A DNA stretch of 64,000 nt, from assembly GCA_963920665.1 (NCBI GenBank), contig OY987263.1, positions 23,982,547 to 24,046,546 of the forward strand, read 5' to 3'. The notes under the pieces are model-generated. The model was not told the DNA's origin. It did not search any database and saw nothing but the letters and a program-made list of their open reading frames with translations. This document shows positions 48,266 through 61,473 of this stretch, piece by piece; within the stretch, counting starts at the first letter, position 1, and each line of letters begins with the position of its first letter. Source of the DNA: Straminergon stramineum. Taxonomy: Eukaryota; Streptophyta; Bryopsida; Hypnales; Calliergonaceae. The position numbers were made by a program, and so were the translations under genes.

Positions 48266-49641
48266 GGTATGTCCACACCTGGCGCTAAGGGTCAAACTTA
48301 TGGGCAGTTGTTACTGGACAATTGTAAACGCAGTCACACTTGTGGTAATTGGCAAATGCTGATCCTCGTTGGAGGCTAACATGGCCCATGAAAAGAGCGG
48401 TGCGTAGTTGGGCCCCCAAGGATATGATATTTTTAGTTCAAGTTGTTGCGGTTGGAATTAAGTAGCATTCCAAATAGCTTGAAACGTAGATTTGAGAGTT
48501 CTACGAGCGCTTCTAGTTAATGGGAGCCGGAGGGGTCGATTAACTAGGAGCAGTGGCAATAAGCCAGAAACTAATTTGGGCAATTTTAGAAAGAGCATCT
48601 TCCATCTCTGCGAACGAGTGCGCAACTATTGTATTGTCAACGAAATGAATGTCCATGGTGATGCTCAAGGAAGGTAATCGTAGAAAGCAAAGATGAAATC
48701 AAACTGGACACTACTTACTCAGATCGTCGTGGATAGTGCTATAGTTTTGCTTTTAGACATTTGCCTGTTCACTTGTTGTTTGTCCATCCTCTTGTTAACG
48801 CTCTGCATGCACTACATGCTACACTTGTGTGTGTACTAGTAGTGCAGTGAGTTTCATCAATCGATAAAGTGGAATTTGTATGTCAATTCAGAGAGTTGAA
48901 TTCAAACCGTTGCTTTCACAAACCAGCGGCAAGGCAGGATTTGAGATGGTGGCAAACAAGGCGAAAATGTATGACAGGGAGGCTTCATTTAGACCATAGT
49001 GGTGACGAATTGACAACTTAGGCAGACTTCGAACTTCAAATGCAAGAAATTAGCACTGATGTTGCTAACAGTTCGTGTCTAACGGATGAAAATCAGTCAA
49101 GTGCACAAGAATTTACCAAGATGCAGATGCAATTGGGCCAACTGCTCAATTGAGTGCCCAAAAGTGCACTTAAAATTCAAAGCAGTGTTGTCATTGCAAT
49201 TCTTTAATTTGTGTCCACAACTCTGGTTATTCCTGGAAAGCTATTGCATTCCATACACAACGACGGTGCTCTTCAAATGGCCATGTTGTGGCACCCTCCG
49301 AGCAAGAATTGCTTACGAGAGTGATGTGATGCTCCTGCCTCTGCAAATTGCGACCCACACCCTCCGATTCCGGCGTAGTGGATACCCTTGCAAAACTTTG
49401 CACTCCCCTCTCCGACGATCACAACTCCTATCAATAGCCATTTGCTCCATGGTGTCAGGATAATAGCCTAATAACAAAATCAAGTGTAAACAGTTGCTTG
49501 ACTTCTTCCCCTTTCTCTGACACCATCATTCACGTTCCTAGGTCTTGCACCTACACTATTATTTTTTTTCACGCTTGTTTTTACTCCCCCTGTTTTATCT
49601 TTCAACGGCCGCTGCTCCAAAACGCCAAGTGTGGACATACC
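48266..49641. mobile_element. GGTATG-family element, 1.38 kb copy
   Basis: The left end GGTATGTCCACACCTGGCG and the inverse of the right end GGTATGTCCACACTTGGCG match 18 of 19, and resemble the ends of the small elements at 34060 and 63414. The interior is less AT-rich than its flanks and holds a 125-codon plus-strand frame (49086-49463) with no recognised family. It may be a longer or gene-fragment-carrying member of the MITE family. Confidence 0.6.
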
Positions 49642-51550
49642 TTAATTTTAGAAAGTGAGAATTAACATACAAAGTTTTAGTGCAACCGAGGTTTTGTATT
49701 ATTTTATGCCAAAGCTTGATTAAAGAATAGTGAACAAAATTTACAATGAAGTAGCCAAATTGCACTAATGGAGATCCATAAAATATTCATAGAAACCTCT
49801 AATGAGACAAGGTATAAGGAAAAGTTTCAATAATTTATATCTAAAAGGTGGGAATTATTGAATTGCAAGACATTTTGAATCATTTGAAGATATTTGAAGA
49901 TAGGAAAGTAATCTAAAGAAAATGAAATTGAATATAAGTTGTGTGATATAGAGTAGTCAAAACTCCAAAGCATACTTGTGAATTATGTAATATGTAATAA
50001 ATCATCCAAATTCCATTTTGGTAGAAAATAAACAAAAAAAAAATACACTAACAACTAGACTACAAATTATGTCACACAATTGAAGGCTATCTCTATTATA
50101 AATTTCGGTTCACATCAAGCTTTCTTTAGGCCTAGATCCATTGCAAATTTTTGTTTAGTGTATGTTTTATTGCAAAAAGAGTCAAAAAGCCACTATTTGA
50201 TGAATTTCTGCAATTATAGTTTTATTGAACAAAAATTATAGCCTAAAATTTGGATGAAGGAATAATGTTTTTGTTTTTAATTTTGTTATTAGAGAAAAAA
50301 AGGTGTGTTGAAAGTGAAGGAAGACACTTTGAGCACCATAGGAAAGATACTATAATTAACTATTAGTGATGGTGAACAATAATTTTAAAAATAAGTGTCA
50401 AAATTTTAGGAATATCATCTTTTGTATGGAAAAATATGAAATTGGAAGGAAATCTTTTATTTTTAGCACTTATCAAAATGATTTTCTCCAAATTAAATTA
50501 AATATTCAGCATGAAATGACAACCTTGAGAGATGGATTTGCTCTTTATTCCCAAAGTTCATTTGAATAAACTAAGAATAATTGAAAGTAAAATCCTTTGT
50601 AAAGCAAGTACAAACATATGCTCTAAAAAACAAATACATGCTCTAAGAGATGGCTTTTTTTTAAGTTACCAACAATTTATCATGCCTTCTTCTACCATTT
50701 ATTCTTATGTTATTAAGTTGATATATAGGTGCTAAAATTTATAAAGAGTGCTCATACCTTGGAACTCTATCCAAAATCCAAAATCTAAAATTGCATATGA
50801 AAATGTTCTTTGCAACAAACCATGGGCACTTATAAATTTCTCATTTCTATTCATTAGATTTTTTTCAAAATTATTTTTTAAAACAAAATTTTCTCCCTTC
50901 CTTGAATTAGGGTTTAAAAAGACTAGCCCTCATTTAGTTCTCTACATCTCAAAATTAGTTAGTAGGTAGTTATTAAACAAGCAAGTTACACTAAAGAGTC
51001 TTTCTTCATTAGAACACTTTCTTGCTTTTCTATTAAGGTAGCCAACATCATTATACCTACTTGTGTTTATTTTTATAAGTAGTTGTACACTGTTCCTATC
51101 CTTAAATTGCCTAATTTTTTTTTTGTTGAATCTTGTTGGAAGTCAAAATGGTAATCTAGATTCTTTTCTAATGCAATTTTTGAACACCTTATAAATAATG
51201 TATAAATTTTCAAATTGTTGACACATAGGTGTGTTGAAAAGCCACCCTAGGATGTCATGAGTCATTGCAATGGGACATTTTAGCCAATATTTTGTAGGGT
51301 TCGATTTTAGAAAGGGTTAGAATTAGGTGCAATTATTTTAACTTTTCAAGTAAGATTACTTATCCAACTTCCCTTGTATTGATCATTGTTTGGGAAACTT
51401 TTTTGAGTTTTACTAACTAATTTCTTTCAATTCCCAAATTGAACCAATTTTTCAAGTATGGAACTTGGTTATTTGTTCTGTTTTATACTCTAAATAGAAA
51501 TTTTATAGATTTTTTCACCAAAGTTTTCAAATTGCAACCATTCTTTTTCC
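49642..51550. other. AT-rich intergenic DNA upstream of the ABC1K gene
   Basis: No gene recognised. Simple A/T-rich sequence and shadow frames. Confidence 0.4.
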
Positions 51551-51589
51551 CAATTCCACCAGCTAACTTTGATGCTAATCCCAAACCTC

Positions 51590-52083
51590 CTCCTCTTCAG
51601 GCCAGTGGCTATAGAAACTCCTTGCTATCGGACAACTCACGGCGCGCCACGTGTACACCGCAGCCTTGTCCAGTGAGTCGAGTCAGCTCCTCTCCAAGGC
51701 AGCCACGCCTCTCCGTCGCTCTCACTCTTCTCTGCCTCCGTCACTCCCTCGCCTACTAAAATACGGCGCTCACCCAGCAACAAACAATCAGCAGCAATCC
51801 ATCCCTCGTCCTTTCCCCCAAATGGCAGCGACAACAGACGATGATTGCCCTAACTTAACTCATGAGATGCATTGAGCCCAGCTGAGCCAGGTCGCAGCAA
51901 TTCTTGTTGGGTGGGTTGCCCGCCAGGATTCCGCAAGGGCGGAGCCGCGGAATTGAACCTCATGCAGTCCACTATGCTGAGGCAGGGGCATGGGGATAAT
52001 AACTTCGCGTCTTCCACGTGAAGAAGAAGAACTGACGCGGCACGAACACGGAGAAGGCCGAGGAGCTGCTGCATTTCTTTCTG
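51590..52083 (+). promoter_or_regulatory. Promoter and 5' leader of the ABC1K gene
   Basis: An abrupt GC-rich and CpG-rich stretch immediately before the coding start. It contains a short upstream frame (ATG 51822 to TGA 51873-51875, 17 codons) and a second ATG at 51990 that overlaps the main start out of frame. If transcription begins upstream of 51.8 kb, these upstream frames could lower translation of the main frame. Confidence 0.4.
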
Positions 52084-55000
52084 ATGAAGAAATCCAGAGT
52101 GCAGTTGCTTCTTCTGGCCCCCCACTGGCCCTGGGGCGCGCGTCGTCCCAACCAAGGCGGAGCCCGACTTGGTGGTCAGTCAGTCCTCGTTTCGTCTTTT
52201 TGGATTGGGGTTTTGAAGGTTGGATTGAATTGTGCGATTCTAGGGTTCGGGAGCCAGATTAATTGTTTTGTTTTTTGAGCTCCCATTTGAATCCACGAGG
52301 TAGCGAGGGACTGAATTCGTTCCCAGGAGTTGAGGTCGAATTCGTTCTTTCCGGTTCGGGAATTGATTTGGAATTGAGCGGAGCAATTGGAGTGTCAGTG
52401 GTTGAATTTTATTGTCGATTGGATTTGAACTAAACTGTCAATTTTTGCATCCAGGGTTTCATTCACTGTCTGTGTAGTCGCATTATTCTTTCCCATTGCT
52501 GGACATTGTATGCGTTTTCATGAATTACTACATCTTTGTTGGTTCTGGAGGATTTAAGGCGATTACTACAGCTTCGCATTTCCGAGTTTCAAGTTCTGCG
52601 AAATGAATGTCTTGATTGTCGGGATGATTCTTTGTGTAAATGTGTGAGGATACGGGTCTATTGACAGCAGAAAAAGACACTTGGAGTGATAAACTGTGGT
52701 GTGATTCTGTTGAGGATGAATCGGAGTTTCTGTTATTCGTTCGCTGGTAGCAAAGTGTGCCCAGCGTTCTATGATACAGTTTTCACTGTCTTGATGTTTT
52801 ATTTAGGGTTTAGGGATTGTTAAGCGTTTGATGCCTGAGGTGGATGTAGTATTCGGGGAACAGGATGTCTTCTTTGTAGAGCATGTTCGTAGTTGGAATG
52901 TTCGTTGGGTGGAGTGCTGTGTAGGTGACACCACCCTCTGAAATGTACAACCTTGGTACATTCTCTCTAAAGAACATACACGGGTGTTACCTGATATGCA
53001 CTCCACCTGCACGTCCACATTTGAACTTACTATTTTTGATTTGTATCTGCTGAATCCAATAGCCTGTGCGCCTGCTGTGGTTTCAGATGCACCAGAGTAC
53101 TGCTCTCGGCACCTCACGCTTTCAGGGAGCAGGAGAGCTCTGGAAAATGAACGCTGGCGTTTAACATCTTCTGGTATCCCGGGTGGAGTATTGCACATGT
53201 ACAGTTTCTCAACTTGTCTATGTAATGTTTCAAAATATGCGATGTTTACCAATTAGTTGCTGAGTAAATGAGATTTGCATACTAGAACTATCTCATTTTT
53301 AAACTTGAAGTAAGCTGGAATTAGTACAACTATGTGTCGGCAGACCCTTTTTCCTCTTCTGGGCTTTGTCAAAGTACCTTAGTTATAGAGTATATTAAGA
53401 GCACATGACTAAATAGTTTTGATCTACAGAGATTTTGGTAAAGCTCATGGCATTCACTCTGCTGCTCAAGAGCCTCGTGCCCCCGCCAGGTGGGAAACCT
53501 ATGACCCAGTGGCGTTTGGAAACTACTATCGGTACAGACCTTTCCCAGTCGCTTTCCGGGCTATGACAATTGTCTCCGAGATTGGTATGCTGACGTTTTG
53601 GCACTGGGTTGAGAAGGACATTCAGATACGGGCAGATAAGGTGGGCACATTCCATTCTCCCAGTGATATTCAATTTCTGAAGCTGAGAGTCCACTTTGGA
53701 AGCCAATCGTCGATTATATCAACTTAAAAATCACATTTCTATCGTTCAAAAGTGCAGGACACGACTTCTTCTATCTATCGGGACATTTGTTTCCTCAAAG
53801 TTTCCTGAACGAATTATTTCAACTCCGTCAGATGTGGAAGAAGCCACCTTTGGCCATTTGGGGTGTTAATCATCTAGGTGGAGGACTCCTCTTGTAGCAG
53901 TTGCTGATAATATTACTTTAAGTGCTGTTAGGAGAGTTCATGTCGCGGAAACCTTTTAAGCAGATGCTATGCTCTTAAACGCTCAGGTAACCCGGGTTCA
54001 CAGAGAAGGTGACCAAATTGGTCATCGTGGGCAGTCAAATGTGCTGTCGAAACCTATCGATAATCTCAACCCCACAGCCTATTTTCTAATTATGTTTTTT
54101 CTGTGATTGCAGCTGCGGCGGAGTTTAATTCGTCTGGGCCCTTTTTACATTAAGGTGAAGTGCGATTCTGCGAGAAGACTACTATGCCAATATGCCATAA
54201 TGCCTAGAGATTGCATTTTTCATTCCTCAGTGGTTTGCATTTGATTGATCGAGTTTGTGATTGAGGGGCGCAGCTCGGGCAGGCATTGAGTACACGGCCT
54301 GATATTCTACCCAATGCTTACTGTTTGGAGCTCGCCAAATTGCAGGTCTGTTCACAAGAAGAGAGTAAATGCTTTAGATGTGTCTAGCCTAGGGATCTTG
54401 GATGGTAAACTCTAGTGTGATTTATTATTTAGATAGCACAGTAGGATCGTCAAATGGTGTGGCATTGCTTGCTTAATCAGCTTCTTGTCACTCATGAATG
54501 TCGGTCCATTTGGGAACGTCGAAACCTGCATACAGAAGAAGAGAATAGTGTTCATGAGAATGTCTCATTTTTGTTAACTTGCCTTAGTGGAATATTTGCT
54601 TCTGTTAATATTTGAGTATCCTGAATGCTTGCCATATAATAGAGCATTTATTCCTTTTTAAATAAAAAATAGGTAGCCGAATATAGTAGAAACACCAATA
54701 TCATATGCTTGTTTTGTGAAGCTATTCCTAAGTTTCTTGGTTAGTAGCAGTCTCTTTGGACGCCAAATATTTACGGAGGTCATGCTTTTCTTGAAGGACC
54801 GAATTCCTCCATTCCCAACACCTGAGGCGTTGAAGTTTTTTGAGAGCCAGTTTGGATTACCTGCCTCAAAGGTGTTTGCTGAGATTTCAGAGGAGCCCGT
54901 AGCTGCTGCTTCGCTTGGTCAGGTGTATAGAGGTATCACTGCAAGAGTTAATGTCTTTGTGCGGTTTCTTCTTTTGTTCTGTTTACGATCAGTACTTTCG

Positions 55001-58000
55001 AAGGATATAGAGTAGTGGTCTCACAGTTCCTGTAGTCTGAAATTATTTGAAAATATTCCAATTGGACAAGCTAGCGAGGCAGGCACGTTTTATTTACGAA
55101 AACTTATGTTGTGTTGAATTATCTAGACTTATGTTGTGACGATAATGTTTTGTTCTTATCCGAATTTTATCATTAATCCGCTGATCTGGGAACAGCGCGG
55201 TTGCACACTGGCGAGGCGGTGGCTGTGAAAGTGCAAAGGCCTGGTGTACCAGAGGTGTTAGCCCTGGATGCCCATCTTCTGCGATTGATTGGAGGTCAAA
55301 TGCAGAGGTTTGCTGGGTCACGAGGGGATCTTGTGGCAGTTGTGGATGAAATGGTGAAGAGCCGACATGCTTAATTTTACTTCTTATGTTGACATTCTTT
55401 TGAAGTTTGCATTCTCTGAAACTCCTTCGGTTACAATTTTCTGGAATGGTTCGATTTTCCAAGCATTATTTAATATAACTCTTTGAAATCTTATGTATTG
55501 AGCTGATCTCAGACAAGCAAATTTCCCCTGATTAACGGTAGTTTTCTTGTGTATTGGATGTGGAGCATTTCAGGTGGGGCATATGTTTGAGGAAGTTGAT
55601 TACCTTAGAGAAGGCAGTAATGCAGAACGTTTTGCTAGCCTTTTTGGAATTCACACTCCCGCCAGTAATCCTCTTTCATCCTTCTCCAGCACTATGCACT
55701 TAATATACGGTTGTGTTGATTGGCCATTTCAGCAAACCTTATGAATGCCACTTATTTATCTTTTTTGAACCAATTGTATCGCTTTGTGGACATTTTGTGA
55801 CTGCCCGAAGGACTGAGCTCGTTGTTGGTCTACATGCTAAGTAGATTTATTTTGAACAAATCAAGTTATTTGTGAGATGGTGTGGAATTTCTTCTCAACC
55901 TTGGAGTGCTCCCACTCTTACATCCATTTGATTGATTGGGTGTAGGACATGTGTTGTTTATTTCATCATGGTAACAATAACGAAGTGTTGATGGCCTCAG
56001 GACGTCGTGGACAAACTCGTGATCAAAAGTCGAAATCCAGGCAGGTGCAAGCAAACCTATATGGAGCTGCTGGAGATGGCGCAGTGAAGGTTCCAAAAAT
56101 ATATTGGAAGTATTGTACTAAGGGTATATTGACAATGGAGTGGATTGAGGGCATTAAGCTTACTGATCGAGAGGCTTTACTTGCATCTGGTTTTGACATC
56201 AATAATCTTGTTGACCAGGTATTACTATGAACAGCATCAGAATTGCAAATGTTATATTTATTATCTCTTTTGAGATTGCTTTGCGTATTATTTTAAAGCA
56301 TCCTCATTTTTTTCTATTATCTTCTTGAAAATGCGAATTATTGAAGGATCTAGTGGTGTTTTTATTTTTACCCATCACATAACTGATGAGAACCCGGCAG
56401 GGAGTATTGTCGTCGCTTCGACAACTATTAGAGGAGGGCTACTTCCATGCTGATCCACATCCCGGCAATGTTGTAATCACAAAAGATGGCATACTAGCTT
56501 ACTTTGACTTTGGGATGATGAGTGAACTACGCCGGGAGTACCGCATTGGTCTAATTCGTACAGTAAGTTCTCAATCTTCACTTAATATTCTTCTCAGGCA
56601 GTGGATTATTTTCCTTGGTTAAGGCGGTTTGGGTTTTACTTTTACTTAAATCCATCATTCTATAGTAAATTTTTTCAATATGAAGACTATTATCGATGAT
56701 GGAGATATCCGTTACTAAGTTAGACAGTGCGTGGTTTTTGTGTGTGTAACGCAGCTGATCCATTTTGTTAACAGGGACTCTGAGGGTCTTGCTAGGGACT
56801 TTGTAATGTTAGACTTTATTCCAGTTGGTACGGATCTAGAACCAGTATCCCGTGAGCTTCGATTATCCTTTGGAGACGAAGGGGATAAAGTTCAGATGGA
56901 TTTTCAGGTGAGTGAACCCTTCTAATGTACAATTTTTATGTTCCAAATTTGTAAGGTAGAGGTGAATTCATATTCGAATTTGATTTCTCATTTCTTAGCA
57001 ATTGCATACCATGATCCTTATAAAATTGATTCTATACTTGAATTTTCAGTCACTTTAAAGGGTAGATGAATCAGCTTCTGTGACATTTCGAATTATTATG
57101 GTTTACTTGACTGTACTTACCGATATCACGTTTGGTGGTGATTCAAGGGTGTCATGAATCAACTTTGGACGGTGATGTACAAATTTCAGTTTCGGTTATC
57201 GCCGGAGTATGCTATGGTCGTTCGAGCCCTTGGATCTCTCGAAGGAACAGCAACCACTCTGGACCCTGGGTTTCAAGTTGTGGCTAGTGCATATCCATTC
57301 ATTGTAGGCAGGTTACTAGCGGACCCCGATCCACAGATGCGAGAGACTTTGAGGCAGCTTCTTATACGAAATAATGGCTCAATTCGATGGCATCGATTAG
57401 AACGCCTGGTAAGCATCTTCTTAGCCCCTTTTATCACAAATCTGGGACTGTAGGTGTACATGCGGAAATGCATGATGAGAAAGGTCATTCAGTGATTGCT
57501 TGTTTTTTGGTTGATGTCTTGTGATACCTTTGGAAACCCTCCAGTGTCGCTTTGGTGGTCGTCAGAGTTAACCCCTAAGGGACCAAAATGCCTGAATTGG
57601 GACTCATGTTTTTTTACCTCTCTTGAGTGGGTCATATGGAAACTTTCTTTTGTCCCATTTTATTTTACCTTTTTGATGAGCCTGTTCAATGCTCGTCACT
57701 GATTCTGCTGATATTAAATTTGGCCTCATTTGAATTTGTTTTTTCACAGCATGATCAATCGATTTGGTCATTTAGAACCACGGATCTTATTAAATTTGAC
57801 TCTGATTCTTCTCGTGCAGGTTGTTGCTGTAGCAGACCAATCTGAGCCAGCTTCTATGGCGGGTAAAAAGGGAGAGGAACAGATTGAGTCAGATGGGTTG
57901 GGCCATCAGAGGGCAGGAGGTATAAGGGGAGCGTTTGATTCGCGTGCCGTGGCTTCCGCTACTTTAGATGTAATGGACTTCATCTTGTCTGGAGAAGGCC

Positions 58001-59156
58001 ATAGAGTTAGAGTTTTGCTAGTTAAAGACATTGTAAGAACTTGCTCTTCTGTTCTGCGGCATTACTATTTAGATATTATGAAACTTGAAAAGGATCCTAT
58101 ACTTTCAGAGTATGTTGAGGAAAGCTTGAAATCTGAGCCTCCTGGGACTCCTGAGAATCCAGGTAGTTCGTCCAAATGGAAGGATATAGCAAGTAGTTTG
58201 TATGGAGATAGTGTATTTGCAAACCCTCTTTCTTGGAACAAGGCACGTTTATTGCGTCTGTGGGGTGGGAGGCAAGAAATGTGGAGCTCCAATAGAAAAG
58301 ACACCGAGACTTCAACCTCTTCTGGCGAGATATCTGAACAAAAGGCAGGCCAAAGGGCTCATTCGCATTTTCCAAGAACCCTCAATCTGGGTCCCCTTCA
58401 TGCGGAAAAATTCTACCGATTCAGGGCGGAAAATCAACAAGCCACTCCCAAGGTAGATGAACATCTCTGAAAATATCTGTTGTCTTTGTTCTGCCATTGT
58501 AGCGACAGTCTCGACAGCTTCCGGTGATGTTTATCCATATGCTAAATGCTTATTTTTCTAATGAAGTGCGAACAATTTTTTTCAGTAAAATTAGACTTTC
58601 AAGAACTTTTTGACATCATCATAAAAAGAATGTTTCCCATATTCATATAGAGATCTCCCTATGGTCACAGTGATCATATAGAAGCTTCTTGATGAGATGC
58701 CTCTATACGATCACAGACCCCCATGAATCATGACGAAGGTCTCTTTACGATGCTGTCAAAGTTCCTGAAACAACCTAACTTTATTGAATACACTGTCAAC
58801 AGATCTTTTGGAAGAATTTGGAAATTCCTGTGTTGTTTTTCCAGATGCGGTTGTTGTCATGATGCCTACCTAAACATGTTTTAAGATCTAGTTTTGGAAG
58901 CACGTATTGATAGTTACGTTGGTGTTTGCAGTTGGAGAATTTTCCTGGGCGAATTCAAACAGGAGTGCTTGCATTTGTGAAGGCTGTGGAGGCGAACCCT
59001 GAAGTGTGGATCCCCTTGATGGCCCAGTTGGCAGCAAAGCCTGAAGCGCGTGCGCTCGGCTGTGAGGTGGTTGCAGCCTTAGCCGAAACTTACTGCAGTG
59101 AAACAGCGGAGGCATTCTTCCTCTACATATCCAAGCAGCTGCATGAAGAAAGTTGA
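52084..59156 (+). CDS. ABC1K: ABC1K (ADCK/UbiB-type atypical kinase), probably plastid-targeted
   Basis: Fourteen exons keep phase through to TGA 59154-59156: 52084-52174, 53087-53198, 53430-53640, 54113-54154, 54274-54345, 54797-54932, 55196-55353, 55574-55664, 56001-56218, 56401-56562, 56755-56907, 57148-57408, 57820-58452 and 58932-59156. They give 854 residues. ABC1 kinases support prenylquinone and lipid metabolism in plastids and mitochondria. Family motifs are present: K-x-G-Q ([13 protein letters not shown], about 149-161, split by an intron), Ala-rich loop AAASLGQVY (about 211), VAVKVQRPG with Lys233, [14 protein letters not shown] (393-400) and YFDFG with Asp413. The N-terminus ([20 protein letters not shown]) is basic and lacks acids, like a transit peptide. 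About 210 residues after exon 12 form a plant-type C-terminal extension. The start is the least certain point. Confidence 0.88.
57568..57620 (+). repeat. TTAA-type element end inside an ABC1K intron
   Basis: TTAACCCCTAAGGGACCAAAATG in the intron between exons 57148-57408 and 57820-58452 matches the left terminus of the TTAA family. No right end is visible in this intron, so it is a truncated copy or a chance match. Confidence 0.3.
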
Positions 59157-59302
59157 ATCAGGATTCCTTCCCCTTCCTCATTTGTCAAGGCTACCTGGGT
59201 GTAGTTGTACAGTACAGTGGATCGAGTATCATTCTGGAAACACATTGTTTCCCACCCTGATGTTGTCAGAGCATTCTTGACTGAATATAAGATTCTTGGG
59301 GA

Positions 59303-59523
59303 TTAACCCCGTGGCGCCTGAATCCTTTCTTGAAGTCTTACATATTTTTGCTTAAATCTTTAGAATTATATAATGTTTACCTCAATTTCATCGTATAGAA
59401 AGTGTGGTTTTAAAAAAGTCAAGCATTGGTTTGGATGAATGAGAAGTTTTGTGGTGAAAACCCCCCTTAGGAACCTCTTTGTTCATCTTCCAGATTTTGG
59501 ACATTGGAGTATTAAGGGGTTAA
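59303..59523. mobile_element. Possible TTAA-flanked MITE just downstream of the ABC1K stop
   Basis: Left TTAACCCCGTGGCG and right, inverse, TTAACCCCTTAATAC. Only about eight terminal bases agree, so this is weak. It lies about 150 bp after the stop codon, within the likely 3' UTR. Confidence 0.3.
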
Positions 59524-59535
59524 GGTACATGATAC

Positions 59536-59768
59536 TTAACCCTTAAAGGATGAGTTGGTGACCATGGTAATCATCCTTTTTTGGTACCAAATAAATCATC
59601 CGTTTAAAAAAAAATCAAAAGTACTCATTGGAATTCAAACTATTGTAGAAGACTTCCCCTTTTCACAACAAAATTCCAAGGATGAATCTTTCTATCCTAT
59701 ATAGAAGGATTCTTTGTCATTCATTCGATACAAAATGTACACAATGTTGTGTATGGGTGAAGGGTTAA
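59536..59768 (-). mobile_element. Member of the 238-bp TTAA MITE family, inverse orientation
   Basis: TTAACCCTTAAAGGATGAGTTGGT at the left and AGGGTTAA at the right. The inverse shares CCATTGTAG-like, GGATTCTTTGTCATTCATTCG (inverse of GATGGATGACAAAGAATC), ATTCCAAGGATGAAT and AGTACTCATTGGAAT with 39352-39824. Confidence 0.6.
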
Positions 59769-60522
59769 ATTGACATGTCTCCTCTATTGACCCTTGTTAT
59801 AGAGCATCCACCTTGTATATTGGCCTTCCTAATGTATTTTTAACTTTCCAATGGTATATAATTAGAAGTTGAAATTAGTATCATCAAAAGCACATCTATA
59901 AGTACTTTGAATAGGTGCAAGAAAATTCAAATTTAGATGTTGGACAACCACTTCAAAACTAAGGTAAAAGTCATAAATTGTAGAGGTCTTGGCTTATCAT
60001 AGTTACCAAAGCAAAATTTGGCCATTGACACTCTACTCTCTTGTAAACAAACCAATTTCTCCTACCCCCCTAAAGTCCCAAATATCCCCTTGGGAACATT
60101 TGAAGGTTAGGCATGTTCCTATTTCACAATTTTTGATGTAGTTTTTGAAACTTATTTTGAAGATAGAGAATCCTATAGCTTTAGGGGAATATGATTTTTA
60201 CTTCAAAGGGTGCCTAAGACTAAAAGTAATGTCACTCAAAGATCAAAATAGAGTTTGTCAAACAACACCAAAAAATCACAAAAACTCAAAATCAAAATTT
60301 TAAAATTTTGTTTCTTATAGAAAATACTTTTATTTACATGGAGAGATATAGTCATTTGATTTGGATTAGTGATGAGCAAGTTGTAGAGGCTTTGGTATTT
60401 TGGGCAATCAATGCATCTTCTTCAAAATATAACTTGAAGGATTCATTTTTTAACTCAATTTTGACAATTTTTCAAAGAAAGGATTTCCACATACTTAGTT
60501 AAAGTTTGCTTTCAAGAACAAA
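59769..60522. other. AT-rich intergenic DNA
   Basis: Nothing recognised beyond short shadow frames. Confidence 0.4.
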
Positions 60523-60834
60523 TGGTTAATTTCATTAAAATGGCCAGTCATTTTTCTACTTTGGCACTTTTAAGGTTTAGACCGTGTGGTCTGAAATCTA
60601 GACCTGTCCTAGATGTTAGGAATCTAGATATGTCCTAGATATTGAAATCTAGACACGTCATAGATATTTTAGACTATGCGGTCAAAAATCTATACCAATT
60701 TTAGATTTCAAAAATCTATATGTATCCTAGATTTACAAAATCTTTATCAATCCTAGATGTCCCTTTTACACTTTAGAGTGCATGGTCTAAAAAATGGCAC
60801 ATGGAATAATGCTACTTTAATGAAATTGACCATA
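60523..60834 (+). mobile_element. MITE of the CAATTTCATTAAAATGG family, copy A
   Basis: The ends TGGTTAATTTCATTAAAATGG and the inverse of TTTAATGAAATTGACCATA are inverted repeats. Inside are three diverged copies of an AATCTAGACCTGTCCTAGAT-like unit of about 25-28 bp (60592-60672). It is an inverted copy of 62629-62916. Confidence 0.65.
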
Positions 60835-61473
60835 AAGGTTGTAGTGCTGAAATAAATGGAATCTACATCCAATGATTTTTTTTTTTCAAAAATATTGAAA
60901 ATTGAGTTAAACAAAGGACTTCAAAGTTTATTTTAGAGTAGAGATTCCATAATTACCCGCTACCTAAAACTCCTCAAAATTTTCATCTTGACAATCAAAA
61001 TGGAATGTTTCAAAGATTTTTATGATTATATAAATCTAGGAAACCAAGTTCAGATTTTTATTTCTTACTGAAGTCAATTTTTTGAGTTGCTTGGGAAGCA
61101 ATGAAAACTGCTAATATCATACAATAACTTTTTAACCATGTAGTCAAAAGTTATGAAAATTGTTGTGCCTTCAAGCTACTCCTCAACCACATCTTTCATG
61201 AGAATTTCAAATGAAAAAAATGAAAATTCTATTGGTAGTAAGCTGTTCCAAAACTCTATGTTGCTAAAAAGTGTTGTTTGGAACATTCAGAGTTAAAAAA
61301 TGAGTGGTTTTGTGAGATCAAAACAATTAACCCCTAAAGTTCCCACTCCCAACTAAAGGCCTTTCTTTTATAAGAAACACTCTAATTTTCCATTTCTATT
61401 GTAGCAAAAAAGTTTAATATTTGTTCTTTTTTGCATATTGAATTGTAGGATCTTACACTAGTCTGGTAATAGA

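Noticed and set aside
49086..49463. 125-codon frame as an independent host gene
   Set aside because: It lies wholly inside the 1.38-kb inverted-repeat element and shows no recognised motif. Left as element cargo.
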